Positions 1 through 9,830 are shown, counted from the first letter of the stretch. The stretch: 64,000 bases of DNA from Paracoccus marinaquae (GCF_018860165.1 NZ_JAHKNG010000009.1:1-64000), one strand, 5' to 3'. Translations and numbers: made by a program. The notes: generated from the sequence alone by a model not told the origin.

Positions 1-121
1 TGGGGGCGAGCCACACCATATCCTTGTCGAGCCAGATCAGCAGCGACCCGCGCCGTTTCAGCGCTTCGTTGTAGGATTTCCAGTTCGTCGTGCGGTAACG
101 GGCGGGCTCGGGCTTGCTCAT
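1..121 (-). CDS. IS5-family transposase, N-terminal fragment (cut by window edge)
   Basis: The 40 visible codons begin MSKPEPARYRTTNWKSYNEA and run on through a stretch containing RRGSLLIWLD. This is the conserved beginning of a DDE transposase subgroup (IS1248/IS427-like) common in Paracoccus and other alphaproteobacteria. Only this N-terminus is in the window, so the catalytic DDE residues cannot be checked. It would catalyse cut-and-paste movement of its own element. The start at 121 is the conserved start of the family. Confidence 0.8.
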   Translation of the reverse strand, partial: MSKPEPARYRTTNWKSYNEALKRRGSLLIWLDKDMVWLAP

Positions 122-188
122 GTCGAGATTCTTAACCTACCGGATTCGCAGTGTGAATCCTTCCAGCGCCGAGCTCTGCAACAACGCC
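1..188 (-). mobile_element. IS5-family insertion sequence, one end only (continues past the window edge)
   Basis: The left edge holds the 5' end of a transposase gene (start at 121, minus strand). Outside it is a sequence at 171-188, GAGCTCTGCAACAACGCC on the plus strand, which resembles the GGCGTTGTTGCA-type terminal inverted repeats of IS5-family elements. The element therefore enters the window from the left and ends near 188, about 70 bp from the tRNA-Thr gene. The other end and the target duplication are not visible, so intactness cannot be judged. Confidence 0.75.
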
Positions 189-260
189 CATGCCCTGTAT
201 CAATGGGGCAGGTCACAGCCCTGAGAAATCAGGAAGTTCATGCAAATCAACCATGAGGGA

Positions 261-335
<75 letters not shown>

Positions 336-469
336 GCCGTGTGAGGGGCGTTTAGACAATGGCGGCGGCTCACGCAAGGGGGAAGGGGTGAAATTTCCGT
401 CGGGTCGATGACCGGGGGCGAAGGCCCGGCATGCTGGACTGTCGCCTCTCGCGGCGGTAACAGGTCGGG

Positions 470-640
470 ATGGACGATCGCCAGCAGGACAAGCCGGGGC
501 AAGGGGAAACGCGCGAGGACAGGCTGCGGGCCGCCCTGCGCGCGAATCTGCAGCGTCGCAAGGCACAGGCGCGGGTGCGTGCCGGGCGGTCGGATCAGGA
601 AAACGAGACGGGCAGCGAAACAGGCGGAGACGACAGCTAG
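470..640 (+). CDS. Small charged protein encoded directly upstream of murA
   Basis: The frame encodes 56 residues beginning MDDRQQDKPGQGETREDRLR and ending in an acidic tail. The middle carries a basic stretch (LRANLQRRKAQARVRAG) that would form an amphipathic helix; no membrane segment or signal is visible. Its TAG stop at 638-640 is followed at once by the murA ATG at 641, so the two are very likely one transcript and translationally coupled. Similar short RxNLxRRKAQAR-type proteins precede murA in other Rhodobacteraceae, as far as I recall. The function is unknown. No strong Shine-Dalgarno is seen before 470. Confidence 0.65.
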   Translation: MDDRQQDKPGQGETREDRLRAALRANLQRRKAQARVRAGRSDQENETGSETGGDDS

Positions 641-1912
<1,272 letters not shown>

Positions 1913-1915
1913 GCC

Positions 1916-2392
1916 ATGGCCGAGGACGCCCGTTTCTCTGACGCCGATCCCGGCCCGCTGTCGCTGCGGGCCGAGGATGAGGGCGATCTGCGGATCGTCT
2001 CGACACTGGTGCAGGATGCGATCCTGCCCGCCTCGGAGATCAGCTATGACGCGAAGGGGCGGCGTCTGGCGCTGTTGCTCAACCGGTTCCGCTGGGAGGA
2101 TGCGGAACGGGCGCGCGCCGAGGGCCGCGAATACGAGCGGGTGCGGGCGCTGCTGGTCGTGAACGACGTGATGGCGCTGCATGGCGACGGGATCGACCGC
2201 GACGCGGACACCGTGCTGGAACTGCTGGCCCTGGCATGGCAGCCGGGCGCTGACGGGACCGGCCGGCTGTCGCTGGATTTCGCGGGCGACGGGACGCTGA
2301 CGGCCGATGTCGAATGCATCAATCTGGACCTGCGCGACGTGACGCGGCCCTATCGCGCCGTCTCGGGCAAGGCACCGAGCCATCCCGATTAG
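1916..2392 (+). CDS. DUF2948 family protein
   Basis: The 158-residue protein matches the DUF2948 family of Alphaproteobacteria: SLRAEDEGDLRIVSTLVQDA at the N-terminus, then RRLALLLNRFRWED, then a C-terminal ECINLDLRDVTRPY segment. No signal peptide or membrane helix is visible, so it is probably cytosolic. It starts three bases after the murA stop behind the Shine-Dalgarno GGAGGGG, so it is cotranscribed with murA. No biochemical role is known for the family and none is inferred here. An 8-bp GC hairpin follows the stop. Confidence 0.85.
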   Translation: MAEDARFSDADPGPLSLRAEDEGDLRIVSTLVQDAILPASEISYDAKGRRLALLLNRFRWEDAERARAEGREYERVRALLVVNDVMALHGDGIDRDADTVLELLALAWQPGADGTGRLSLDFAGDGTLTADVECINLDLRDVTRPYRAVSGKAPSHPD

Positions 2393-2394
2393 GG

Positions 2395-2416
2395 GCAGGG
2401 GCGCGCTTGCCCCTGC
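2395..2416 (+). terminator. Candidate hairpin after the murA-DUF2948 unit
   Basis: An 8-bp perfect inverted repeat, GCAGGGGC at 2395-2402 and GCCCCTGC at 2409-2416 with a 6-base loop, begins three bases after the DUF2948 stop. It has no T-run, so it may be a weak or Rho-assisted stop, or may only protect mRNA ends before hisD. Confidence 0.4.
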
Positions 2417-2520
2417 GGGCGGGCGCGGCCTTCCGGTCCTGCCACCTCTTGCCCTCTGGACGCGCCGGCTTGAGGCAGGCCGGGCTTGCGGCTAACAAGG
2501 CGCAACTGCAGGGGAAGAAC

Positions 2521-3834
2521 ATGCCGGTCACGCTGAACACATCCGATGCCGATTTCGAGGCCGGCTTTGCCGCCATGCTGTCGGCCAAGCGCGAGGATTC
2601 GACCGATGTGAACGAGGTCGTGGCCGGGATCATCGCCGATGTCCGGGCGCGTGGCGATGCCGCGCTGTGCGAGCTGACCGCGCGTTTCGACCGGCTGGAT
2701 CTGTCGCCGGACCGGCTGCGGTTCTCGGCGGACGAGATCGCGGCCGAGGTGGCGCGGGTTCCGGACGAGGATCGCGCCGCGCTGACGCTGGCGGCCGAAC
2801 GGATCCGCGCCTATCACGCCCGGCAGATGCCCGAGGATGCCAGCTGGACCGATCCCGAGGGCGCGACGCTTGGCTGGCGCTGGACGCCGGTTTCGGCGGC
2901 CGGGCTTTATGTGCCGGGCGGGCAGGCGGCCTATCCCTCCTCGGTGCTGATGAACGCCATTCCCGCCCGCGTGGCCGGGGTCGGGCGGCTGGTGATCTGC
3001 GTGCCGACGCCGGGCGGTGTGATCAATCCGCTGGTGTTGCTGGCCGCGCAACTGTCCGGCGTGGACGAGATCTATCGCATCGGCGGGGCGCAGGCAGTGG
3101 CCGCCATGGCCTATGGCACCGCCAGCATCGCGCCGGTGGACAAGATCACCGGGCCGGGCAATGCCTATGTCGCGGCGGCCAAGCGGCAGGTCTTCGGGCG
3201 CGTCGGCATCGACATGATCGCCGGGCCGTCGGAGGTTCTGGTGATCGCCGAGGGGGCACAGAACCCCGACTGGCTGGCCTGGGACCTGCTGGCGCAGGCC
3301 GAGCATGACGCCGACGCGCAGTCGATCCTGATCACCACCGATCCGGGGCTGGGCCATGCCGTGGCCGGCGCCGTCGATCGCATCCTGCCCAGGCTTCCCC
3401 GGGCCGCGATCGCCGGCGCCAGCTGGCGCGATTACGGCACCATCATCACCGCCCGCGATCTCGACGAGGCGGCGCGGCTCTCGAACCGCATCGCGCCCGA
3501 GCATCTTGAGCTTTGCGTCGATGATCCCGAGGCGCTGGCCGCGAAATGCGTGCATGCCGGGGCGATCTTCCTCGGCGCGCATACGCCCGAGGCGGTGGGC
3601 GACTATGTCAGCGGGCCGAACCATGTGCTGCCGACGGCGCGCTCGGCCCGGTTTTCCTCGGGGCTGTCGGTGATGGATTTCCTGAAGCGCACGACCATGG
3701 CACGGCTCAGCCCCGGCGCGCTGGCCGCCATCGGGCCGGCAGCGATCCGGCTGGCCGCATCCGAGGGCTTGCAGGCGCATGGCGCTTCGGTGCAGGCTCG
3801 GCTGGCACAGCTGAACGAAAGGATGGCTGAATGA
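2521..3834 (+). CDS. hisD: Histidinol dehydrogenase
   Basis: It oxidises L-histidinol to L-histidine in two NAD-dependent steps, the last reactions of histidine synthesis, in the cytoplasm. The 437-residue product has the expected order of motifs: AAGLYVPGGQAAYPSSVLMN (NAD/substrate site), KITGPGNAYVAAAK, the zinc ligands in LLAQAEHDADAQS, and the catalytic IAPEHLEL Glu-His pair. The start at 2521 is preceded by GGGGAAG and gives the usual family length; an upstream in-frame extension to 2314 lies inside the preceding gene and is rejected. Its TGA overlaps the ATG of the UPF0262 gene by four bases, so the two are translationally coupled. Confidence 0.96.
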   Translation: MPVTLNTSDADFEAGFAAMLSAKREDSTDVNEVVAGIIADVRARGDAALCELTARFDRLDLSPDRLRFSADEIAAEVARVPDEDRAALTLAAERIRAYHARQMPEDASWTDPEGATLGWRWTPVSAAGLYVPGGQAAYPSSVLMNAIPARVAGVGRLVICVPTPGGVINPLVLLAAQLSGVDEIYRIGGAQAVAAMAYGTASIAPVDKITGPGNAYVAAAKRQVFGRVGIDMIAGPSEVLVIAEGAQNPDWLAWDLLAQAEHDADAQSILITTDPGLGHAVAGAVDRILPRLPRAAIAGASWRDYGTIITARDLDEAARLSNRIAPEHLELCVDDPEALAAKCVHAGAIFLGAHTPEAVGDYVSGPNHVLPTARSARFSSGLSVMDFLKRTTMARLSPGALAAIGPAAIRLAASEGLQAHGASVQARLAQLNERMAE

Positions 3835-4310
3835 GCAGGCTGATCCGGATCGAGATCGATGATTCTGCCATTCCGCCCGCGACGCCGGAGATGGAGCAGG
3901 AGCGCCGGGTGGCGGTGTTCGATCTGATCGAGGATAACAGCTTTGCCGTGCCGGGGCGCGATGGCCAGCCAGCGCAGGACGGCCCCTTCGTGCTGGACCT
4001 CGCCGTTCGCGAGGGACGGCTGGTCTTCGACCTGAATACCGAAGCGGATGAAAAGGTGGCCGAGTTTCACCTGTCACTGGGGCCGTTCCGGCAGGTGGTG
4101 AAGGATTATTTCCAGATTTGCGAAAGCTATTTCGATGCGGTGAAGAAGCTGCCGCCGGCCCAGATCGAGGCCATCGACATGGCCCGCCGCGGTATCCACA
4201 ACGAGGGCGCCCGCACCCTGCAGGAGCGGTTGGAGGGCAAGGCCGATCTGGATATCGACACGGCGCGGCGGCTGTTCACGCTGATCTGCGCGCTGCTTCC
4301 GCAAGGGTAG
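3831..4310 (+). CDS. UPF0262 family protein
   Basis: The 159-residue protein starts MSRLIRIEIDDSAIP and contains LGPFRQVVKDYFQICESYFDAVK and MARRGIHNEGARTLQERL-type segments typical of UPF0262, a family restricted to Alphaproteobacteria. It has no signal or membrane helices. It overlaps the hisD stop by four bases and is followed four bases later by a phosphatase gene; the trio hisD-UPF0262-phosphatase is a conserved order in Rhodobacteraceae. The function is unknown; coupling to hisD suggests coexpression but does not prove a role in histidine synthesis. Confidence 0.9.
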   Translation: MSRLIRIEIDDSAIPPATPEMEQERRVAVFDLIEDNSFAVPGRDGQPAQDGPFVLDLAVREGRLVFDLNTEADEKVAEFHLSLGPFRQVVKDYFQICESYFDAVKKLPPAQIEAIDMARRGIHNEGARTLQERLEGKADLDIDTARRLFTLICALLPQG

Positions 4311-4314
4311 GGCG

Positions 4315-4782
4315 ATGCCGCAGGACAAGATCCCCCATTCGGTCCTGTTCTGCTGCGATCACAACGCAATCCGTTCGCCCATGGCCGAAGGCATGATGAA
4401 GAAATTCTTCGGCCGGTCCGCCTATGTGCAATCCGCCGGCGTCAAGAACGACATGGAGATCGACGGCTTTGCCGTCACCGTCTGCGATGAGATCGGGGTG
4501 CCATTGTCGAATCACCGTACCCGCAGCTTCGAGGAGATGCAGGACTGGGGCGACGATCTGGGCGGCTTCGACCTGATCGTGGCGCTGTCTCCGGCCAGCC
4601 AGCGTCTGGCGCTGGAACTGACGCGGCTCTACCATCTCGAGATCGAATACTGGCCGATCATGGACCCCTCCGGTCTGGCCGAGGGGCGCGAGGCCAAGCT
4701 GGCGATGTATCGCCAGACGCGGGATCAGATCCAGACCCGGATGATTGCGAGGTTCGGCGCGCCCCCCGAGGACGAGGGCTGA
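4315..4782 (+). CDS. Low-molecular-weight phosphatase family protein
   Basis: The 155-residue protein has the LMW-PTP fold signature at its N-terminus: CDHNAIRS, a C-X5-R-S loop with predicted nucleophile Cys14 and Arg20. The sequence WPIMDPSG near the C-terminus supplies the general-acid Asp-Pro of the family. The usual VCxGNxCRS loop is replaced by CCDHNAIRS, a variant typical of this alphaproteobacterial subgroup. The substrate may be phosphotyrosine or another phosphoester; arsenate reductase activity cannot be excluded. It lies last in the hisD-UPF0262 unit, four bases after the preceding stop, with AGGGTAGGG as ribosome site. Confidence 0.85.
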   Translation: MPQDKIPHSVLFCCDHNAIRSPMAEGMMKKFFGRSAYVQSAGVKNDMEIDGFAVTVCDEIGVPLSNHRTRSFEEMQDWGDDLGGFDLIVALSPASQRLALELTRLYHLEIEYWPIMDPSGLAEGREAKLAMYRQTRDQIQTRMIARFGAPPEDEG

Positions 4783-4828
4783 GAGGCGCGCCTGTGGGCG
4801 TGGGCCGGTGTCATCTGCGGGCCGCTGG

Positions 4829-5059
4829 TCAGCCGCGATACCAGTGCAGCGGCGCATCCCATGCGGGACGGCGCATTTCCTCATCGACCTCGGCGCGGGT
4901 CAGGCCGATATCCTGCAACTGGCTGTCGCTCAGCCGGTCGAGCGCGATGGTCTTCTGGCGGCGGTCGAACAGGGTCAGAAGCTGTTCCAGCCATGCCGGC
5001 CGCGGGATGATGCCACGTCCGGTGACGACGCGCAGCAGGGCGGTTGAACGTTGTGCCAT
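4829..5059 (-). CDS. DUF1127 domain-containing protein
   Basis: The 76-residue basic protein ends in the classic DUF1127 helix-turn, LDRLSDSQLQDIGLTRAEVDEE, followed by a Trp/Pro-rich tail (RRPAWDAP). Proteins of this size with DUF1127 (YjiS-like) act in RNA binding or in phosphate/carbon and stress adaptation in Rhodobacter and Agrobacterium; the function here is not established. The ribosome site GGAGGTG lies 7 bases before the start. It is transcribed divergently from a LysR gene across a 137-bp AT-richer region, which suggests control by that regulator. Confidence 0.85.
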   Translation of the reverse strand: MAQRSTALLRVVTGRGIIPRPAWLEQLLTLFDRRQKTIALDRLSDSQLQDIGLTRAEVDEEMRRPAWDAPLHWYRG

Positions 5060-5083
5060 AATACACCTCCGGCATCATGAATG

Positions 5084-5158
5084 ATCAAGGATTTTGATTT
5101 ATTCTGCCGTTCTGCAGCAGATGGTTGATGATTACGCCAGCATGTTGTATTTGTACAA
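5084..5158. promoter_or_regulatory. Candidate LysR operators between the DUF1127 and LysR genes
   Basis: Two palindromes lie in the divergent intergenic region. ATCAAggattTTGAT at 5084-5098 is close to the DUF1127 start. TTGTAtttgTACAA at 5145-5158 has the T-N11-A shape of LysR-type boxes and lies about 40 bp before the LysR start. The position fits autoregulation plus control of the divergent gene, the usual LysR arrangement. This is inferred from symmetry only. Confidence 0.45.
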
Positions 5159-5196
5159 TGAATGATTTTGATCTGATACATCACGAAGGTTGAACG

Positions 5197-6066
5197 ATGA
5201 GAAATCTGGATATCGCCACGCTGCGGTCGCTTCAGGCGGTCGCCGAATATGGTGCGGTGACCCGTGCGGCCGAGGCGCTGAACATGACCCAAAGCGCGCT
5301 GTCGATGCAGGTCAAGCGGCTGGAAGAGGTGTTCGACCGGCCGCTTCTGGAAAAGCAGGGCAGGGGGGTGATGCTGACCGATTTCGCCCATCTGCTGCTG
5401 ACCGAAAGTCGCAAGCTGGTGGCGCAGAACGACGCCATCATCGCCCGTTTCACCGGCGTCCAGCCCGATTGCCGGCTGCGTGTGGGGCTGACGACCGACT
5501 GGCCGACACTGCATTTCACCCAGGCCGTGCGGCGCTTTCGCGAGGCCCATCCCAATGTCGAGATGGTGCTGACCGACGGGGTCAGCGTCGATCTGCGCAA
5601 GCAGTTCGAGCGTGATGAACTGGACGTGATCCTGACCACCGAGGCAGCCTGCGGGCCGGATGGCACGACGCTGATGCATATCCCGCTGATCTGGGTCGGG
5701 GCGAATGCCGGGATGGCGTGGCAGCAGCGCCCCCTGCGGCTGACGAACGGGCTGTGGTGCGCCTTCCTGAAACTGGCGATCACCGCGCTGGACCGGGCGG
5801 GAATCGCCTGGGAACATGCCTCGGGCGTCGGCGGCTGCGAGCGTAATCACATGCTGACGGCGGCCGATCAGGGCGTGAACATCGTGCTGAAATCCTTCAC
5901 CCGCGAGGGGCTGGAAGAGATCGAGCATGGCGGCACGCTGCCGCCCCTGCCGCCCGCCAGCCTCAACATGTACCTGACCCGTGGCAAGGTCAGCGCCATG
6001 GCCGGCGAGTTCGGCGGCTACCTTCGCCGTGCGGTGCGCGAAGAGGCGGAAGAACGCGCGGCCTGA
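5197..6066 (+). CDS. LysR family transcriptional regulator
   Basis: The 289-residue protein begins with a LysR winged helix: LDIATLRSLQAVAEYGAVTRAAEALNMTQSALSMQVKRLE (residues 4-43, quoted as the family pattern), with the recognition helix around residues 31-45. A periplasmic-binding-protein-like effector domain (about 90-285) follows. The inducer is not predictable. GAAGG lies before the ATG. The gene is divergent from the DUF1127 gene, and palindromes between them are candidate operators. It ends immediately before the convergent edd stop, with no spacer. Confidence 0.93.
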   Translation: MRNLDIATLRSLQAVAEYGAVTRAAEALNMTQSALSMQVKRLEEVFDRPLLEKQGRGVMLTDFAHLLLTESRKLVAQNDAIIARFTGVQPDCRLRVGLTTDWPTLHFTQAVRRFREAHPNVEMVLTDGVSVDLRKQFERDELDVILTTEAACGPDGTTLMHIPLIWVGANAGMAWQQRPLRLTNGLWCAFLKLAITALDRAGIAWEHASGVGGCERNHMLTAADQGVNIVLKSFTREGLEEIEHGGTLPPLPPASLNMYLTRGKVSAMAGEFGGYLRRAVREEAEERAA

Positions 6067-7869
6067 TCAGACCACGCAGGCCGCCCCCTCGGTCGCGGGG
6101 CCGGCATGGGTGCGGAAGAAGGCGAACATCTCGCGCCCCATGCCCTCGCTGCTGGTCGATGGGTCGAAGGCGGCCGGGCGGCGGGTCTCGAAATCCTCGG
6201 CCAGGCAGTCGATCGTGCCCATCGTCGCATCCATGCGGATTAGGTCGCCGTCGCGGACCCGCGCCAGCGGCCCGCCGGTCGAGGCCTCCGGCGAGATGTG
6301 GATCGCCGCCGGCACCTTGCCGGATGCGCCCGACATGCGGCCATCGGTGACCAGCGCCACCTTCAACCCGCGATCCTGCAGCACCGCCAGCGTCGGCGTC
6401 AGCGAATGCAATTCGGGCATGCCGTTGGCGCGCGGTCCCTGAAAGCGGACGACGACGATGGTATCCTCGGTGAACTCGCCGGCCTTGAAGGCGGCCTTGA
6501 CCTGTTCCTGATCGGAAAAGACCCGGGCTCTGGCCTCGATCACATGGCGTTCCTCGGCCACGGCGCTGACCTTGATGACGCCCCGGCCCAGATTGCCCTC
6601 GAGCTGTTTCAGCCCGCCGGTCCTGGCGAAGGGATCGCTGGCCGGGCGCAGGATCTTGTCGTTCAGGGTGTCGCGGGCACCTTCCTCCCAGCGGACGCGG
6701 GCACCGTCCAGCTTCGGCTCGACGGTATAGCCGCCAAGGCCGGTGCCGTTGATGGTCCTGACATCCTCATGCAGCAACCCGGCCTCCAGCAACTGCCCGA
6801 TCATGTAGCCGATGCCGCCGGCGGCGTGGAAATGGTTCACATCGGCCAGCCCGTTCGGATAGACCCGCGCCATCAGCGGCACGGCCTCGGAAATATCGTG
6901 GAAATCCTCGATGTCGATCAGGACGCCCGCGGCCCGTGCCATGGCCGGGATGTGCATGACCAGATTGGTCGAGCCGCCCGTTGCCATCAGCCCGACCATG
7001 CCGTTGACAAAGGCTTTCTCGTCAAGGATCTCGCCCGCCGGCAGATAGTCGTTGCCCAGCCGGGTGATCGCGGCGGCGCGTTCCACCCCGGCCACGGTCA
7101 GCGCCTCGCGCAGCGGCGTGTTCGGGTTCACGAAGCTGGACCCCGGCAGGTGCAGCCCCATGAATTCCATCAGCATCTGGTTGGAATTGGCGGTGCCGTA
7201 GAAGGTGCAGGTGCCGGGCGAGTGATAGGAGGCCATCTCGGCCGCCATCAGCGCATCGCGCCCGACCTCACCCGCCGCGAATTGCTGGCGGACCTTCGAT
7301 TTCTCGTCATTCGGCAGGCCCGAGGGCATCGGCCCGGCGGGGATGAAGACCGCAGGGACATGGCCGAACGTGGCCGCGGCGATGACCAGTCCCGGCACGA
7401 TCTTGTCGCAGACGCCGAGGTAGAGTGCCGCGTCGAAACAGTCATGCGACAGGGCGACGCCCGCCGCCAGCGCGATCACGTCGCGCGAAAACAGCGACAG
7501 TTCCATCCCGGCGCGGCCCTGCGTGACCCCGTCGCACATGGCCGGAACGCCGCCCGCCACCTGCACCGTCGCCCCCGCCGCGTGACCCGCGCGGCGGATG
7601 AGGTCGGGGAAACGCTCATAGGGCTGATGCGCCGACAGCATGTCGTTATAGGCGGTGACGATGCCCAGATTGGGCTTGCGCGTCGTCGCCATGTCGTCCT
7701 TGTCCGCCATCGCCGCATAGGCATGGGCCTGGTTGCCGCAGCTGAGATGGGCACGGCGCGGCCCTTCCTCGGCGGCTTTGGCGATCTTGCCGAGATAGGC
7801 GCTGCGCACGGGTTCCGAGCGCTGGCGGATACGGTCGGTGACGCGGTCAATGGTGGCGTGAAGGGTCAT
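6067..7869 (-). CDS. edd: Phosphogluconate dehydratase (Entner-Doudoroff)
   Basis: It converts 6-phosphogluconate to 2-keto-3-deoxy-6-phosphogluconate; it is a [4Fe-4S] dehydratase of the IlvD/Edd family in the cytoplasm. The 600-residue product carries CGNQAHAYAAMADKDDM-like and VPAMCDGVTQGRAGMELS motifs, GVCDKIVPGL, FYGTANSNQMLMEFMGLHLPG and TDGRMSGASGKVPAAIH. Three conserved cysteines for the cluster are present. The start at 7869 is chosen because AGAGGAGG lies just upstream and the length matches the family; an upstream extension would run through the promoter. No eda gene follows, so the aldolase must be encoded elsewhere. Its promoter contains the same operator type as zwf. Confidence 0.96.
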   Translation of the reverse strand: MTLHATIDRVTDRIRQRSEPVRSAYLGKIAKAAEEGPRRAHLSCGNQAHAYAAMADKDDMATTRKPNLGIVTAYNDMLSAHQPYERFPDLIRRAGHAAGATVQVAGGVPAMCDGVTQGRAGMELSLFSRDVIALAAGVALSHDCFDAALYLGVCDKIVPGLVIAAATFGHVPAVFIPAGPMPSGLPNDEKSKVRQQFAAGEVGRDALMAAEMASYHSPGTCTFYGTANSNQMLMEFMGLHLPGSSFVNPNTPLREALTVAGVERAAAITRLGNDYLPAGEILDEKAFVNGMVGLMATGGSTNLVMHIPAMARAAGVLIDIEDFHDISEAVPLMARVYPNGLADVNHFHAAGGIGYMIGQLLEAGLLHEDVRTINGTGLGGYTVEPKLDGARVRWEEGARDTLNDKILRPASDPFARTGGLKQLEGNLGRGVIKVSAVAEERHVIEARARVFSDQEQVKAAFKAGEFTEDTIVVVRFQGPRANGMPELHSLTPTLAVLQDRGLKVALVTDGRMSGASGKVPAAIHISPEASTGGPLARVRDGDLIRMDATMGTIDCLAEDFETRRPAAFDPSTSSEGMGREMFAFFRTHAGPATEGAACVV

Positions 7870-7893
7870 GGTGCCTCCTCTGGCTTCGCCCGG

Positions 7894-7922
7894 ACTATAT
7901 ACTGTTAGCGATAACGTAGCAA
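7894..7922 (-). promoter_or_regulatory. edd promoter with embedded LacI-type operator
   Basis: Read on the minus strand, a -35 box TTGCTA (7922-7917) and a -10 box TATAGT (7899-7894) are separated by exactly 17 bases. The spacer holds the near-palindrome CGTTATCGCTAACA (7916-7903). It matches the element in the zwf promoter in sequence and in placement. A repressor bound there would block RNA polymerase. Confidence 0.65.
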
Positions 7923-8097
7923 CCTGTGCTGTGCGGGTTCGCAGGGACTTCGCGGCCCCCGGCATTTGTCCCGTCGATGCGCGCGGATTTCGCGTCTTCG
8001 GGGAACATGCGCGCAGAAAGGATGCGCCCGGGCGGGCGGCCTTGTCGCTTGTGCAGGTCGGGAACCCGTGTCAGATCGGCAGTGAAAGGAATCCTGC

Positions 8098-9294
8098 ATG
8101 ACCGAACTGCCCGTCATTCGCCTTCGTCCGAAATCGAAACCACAGGCGATCCGCCACGGCTTCCCTTGGGTCTTTGCCGATGAGGCGGTTCTGGATCGCC
8201 GGACCCGCGCGCTGCCGCCCGGTGGATTCGCCGTGCTTGAGGATGCGGACCGGCGGCCGATGGCGCTGGTCACGGTGAACGCCGCCTCGAAGATCGTCGC
8301 ACGGGTGATGGATGCCGATCCGGCGGCCCGAATCGACCGGGGCTGGCTGGGCGGGCGGATCAAGCGGGCGCTGGCATTGCGCGCCCGGCTCTACGACACC
8401 CCCTTCTACCGGCTGGTTCATGCCGAGGCCGACGGATTGCCCGGCCTGGTCATCGACCGTTTCGGAGAGGTGGCGGTGATCCAGCCCAATGCCGCCTGGG
8501 CCGATGCGATGGCGGCCGAGATCGCCGCCGCGCTGGCCGAGGTTGCGGGCCTGTCCACGGTGATCCTGAACGGGCAGGGGCGCGCGCGCGGGCTGGAGGG
8601 GCTGGACGAGCGGATGGAGGTGCTGCTTGGCCAGGCGCCCGAGGCGCCGCTGCCGGTGGCGATGAACGGCGCCACCTATCTGGCCGACCTGATGGGTGGG
8701 CAGAAGACCGGGCTGTTCTACGACCAGCGCCCGAATCACGCCTTCGCGCAGCGACTGGCGAAGGGAGCGGCGGTGCTGGACGTGTTCAGCCATGTCGGCG
8801 GCTTCGGCCTCGCCGCACTGGCCGCAGGCGCCGAGCGGGCGACCTGTGTCGATGGCAGCGCCGCGGCGCTGGAGCTTGCGGCGGGTGGCGCGCGGGCCAT
8901 GGGCATGGCCGAGCGGCTGGACTGCGTGCAATCCGATGCCTTCAAGGCGATGGAGCAGATGGCCGAAGACGGCCGGCGCTTTGATCTGGTGGTCTGCGAC
9001 CCGCCCGCCTTTGCACCCTCGAAACCCGCGCTGGAGGCGGGGTTGCGCGCCTATGAGAGGGTGGCGAAACTGGCCGCGCCGCTGGTGGCGCCGGGCGGTT
9101 TTCTGGTGCTGTGCAGTTGCAGCCATGCCGCCGATCTGGCCCAGTTCCGCAATGTCAGCGCCCGTGGCATCGGACGCGGCGGCCGACGCGGCGTGCTGAT
9201 CCACAGCGGTCAGACAGGCCCCGACCATCCGGTGCTGCCGCAACTGGCGGAGACCGGCTATCTCAAGGCGCTGTTCTTCCGGCTGGACGGATGA
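8098..9294 (+). CDS. Class I SAM-dependent rRNA methyltransferase (RlmI-like, PUA domain)
   Basis: The 398-residue protein has the architecture of the RlmI/RlmK 23S rRNA m5C methyltransferases. There is an N-terminal PUA domain (about 5-80, with IRHGFPWVFADEA), a linking EEHD-like domain containing HAEADGLPGLVIDRFG, then a Rossmann domain with VLDVFSHVGGFGLAAL (SAM motif I) and the catalytic VVCDPPAFAPSK. The C-terminal LCSCSHAAD supplies the second active-site cysteine region. The exact target base is inferred only from family membership. Its stop overlaps the ATG of the PIN gene by four bases, so the two form a coupled pair. Confidence 0.9.
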   Translation: MTELPVIRLRPKSKPQAIRHGFPWVFADEAVLDRRTRALPPGGFAVLEDADRRPMALVTVNAASKIVARVMDADPAARIDRGWLGGRIKRALALRARLYDTPFYRLVHAEADGLPGLVIDRFGEVAVIQPNAAWADAMAAEIAAALAEVAGLSTVILNGQGRARGLEGLDERMEVLLGQAPEAPLPVAMNGATYLADLMGGQKTGLFYDQRPNHAFAQRLAKGAAVLDVFSHVGGFGLAALAAGAERATCVDGSAAALELAAGGARAMGMAERLDCVQSDAFKAMEQMAEDGRRFDLVVCDPPAFAPSKPALEAGLRAYERVAKLAAPLVAPGGFLVLCSCSHAADLAQFRNVSARGIGRGGRRGVLIHSGQTGPDHPVLPQLAETGYLKALFFRLDG

Positions 9295-9830
9295 GGGCCG
9301 TCCTTGACGCGAATGTGCTGTTTCCGACGATCCTGCGCGAGATCCTGACGGATGTGGCGGCGGCGGGCCTGTATCAGCCGCTGTGGTCGGCGCGTATCCT
9401 TGCCGAATGGCGCCATGCCGCCGCCCGGCTTGGCCCCGAGCACGAGGCTGTCGCCGGGGCCGAGGCGGCGCTGCTGGTGAACCGGTTTCCCGGTGCAGCG
9501 ATGCCCGATGCGGGGATGCGGGCGATAGATCTGGACTTTCCCGATCCGGCCGATCGTCATGTGGTCGAGGCGGCACTGGCCGGCGGGGCCTCACTGGTCG
9601 TCACCGCGAATCTGCGCGATTTCCCCCAGTCCCTGATGCAGCGTCTTGGCCTGCGGGCGATCCATCCCGACGCCTTCCTGCTTGATCTGTACCGGCGCAC
9701 GCCGGATCCGGTGGCCCTTGCCGTGCAGGCCGCGCGCGACAAGGCGGCGCGGATCGGCGGCGAGATGACTGTGGCCGAAATGCTGAAACGCAGCCGGCTG
9801 CCGCGTCTGGCCCGCGCATTGAAAGCTTGA
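9291..9830 (+). CDS. PIN domain-containing protein (putative RNase)
   Basis: The 179-residue protein begins MRAVLDANVLFPTILREIL, the first PIN acidic motif (Asp6). Further acidic residues follow in FPDPADRHVVEAAL and the VVTANLRDFP motif, completing a metal site for single-stranded RNA cleavage. No antitoxin gene precedes it; instead it overlaps by four bases the end of an rRNA methyltransferase gene. A free-standing RNA-processing or degradation role is as likely as a toxin role. VapC toxins are usually about 130 residues, and the longer C-terminal helical part is typical of the COG2405/COG1569-like relatives. Confidence 0.8.
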   Translation: MRAVLDANVLFPTILREILTDVAAAGLYQPLWSARILAEWRHAAARLGPEHEAVAGAEAALLVNRFPGAAMPDAGMRAIDLDFPDPADRHVVEAALAGGASLVVTANLRDFPQSLMQRLGLRAIHPDAFLLDLYRRTPDPVALAVQAARDKAARIGGEMTVAEMLKRSRLPRLARALKA

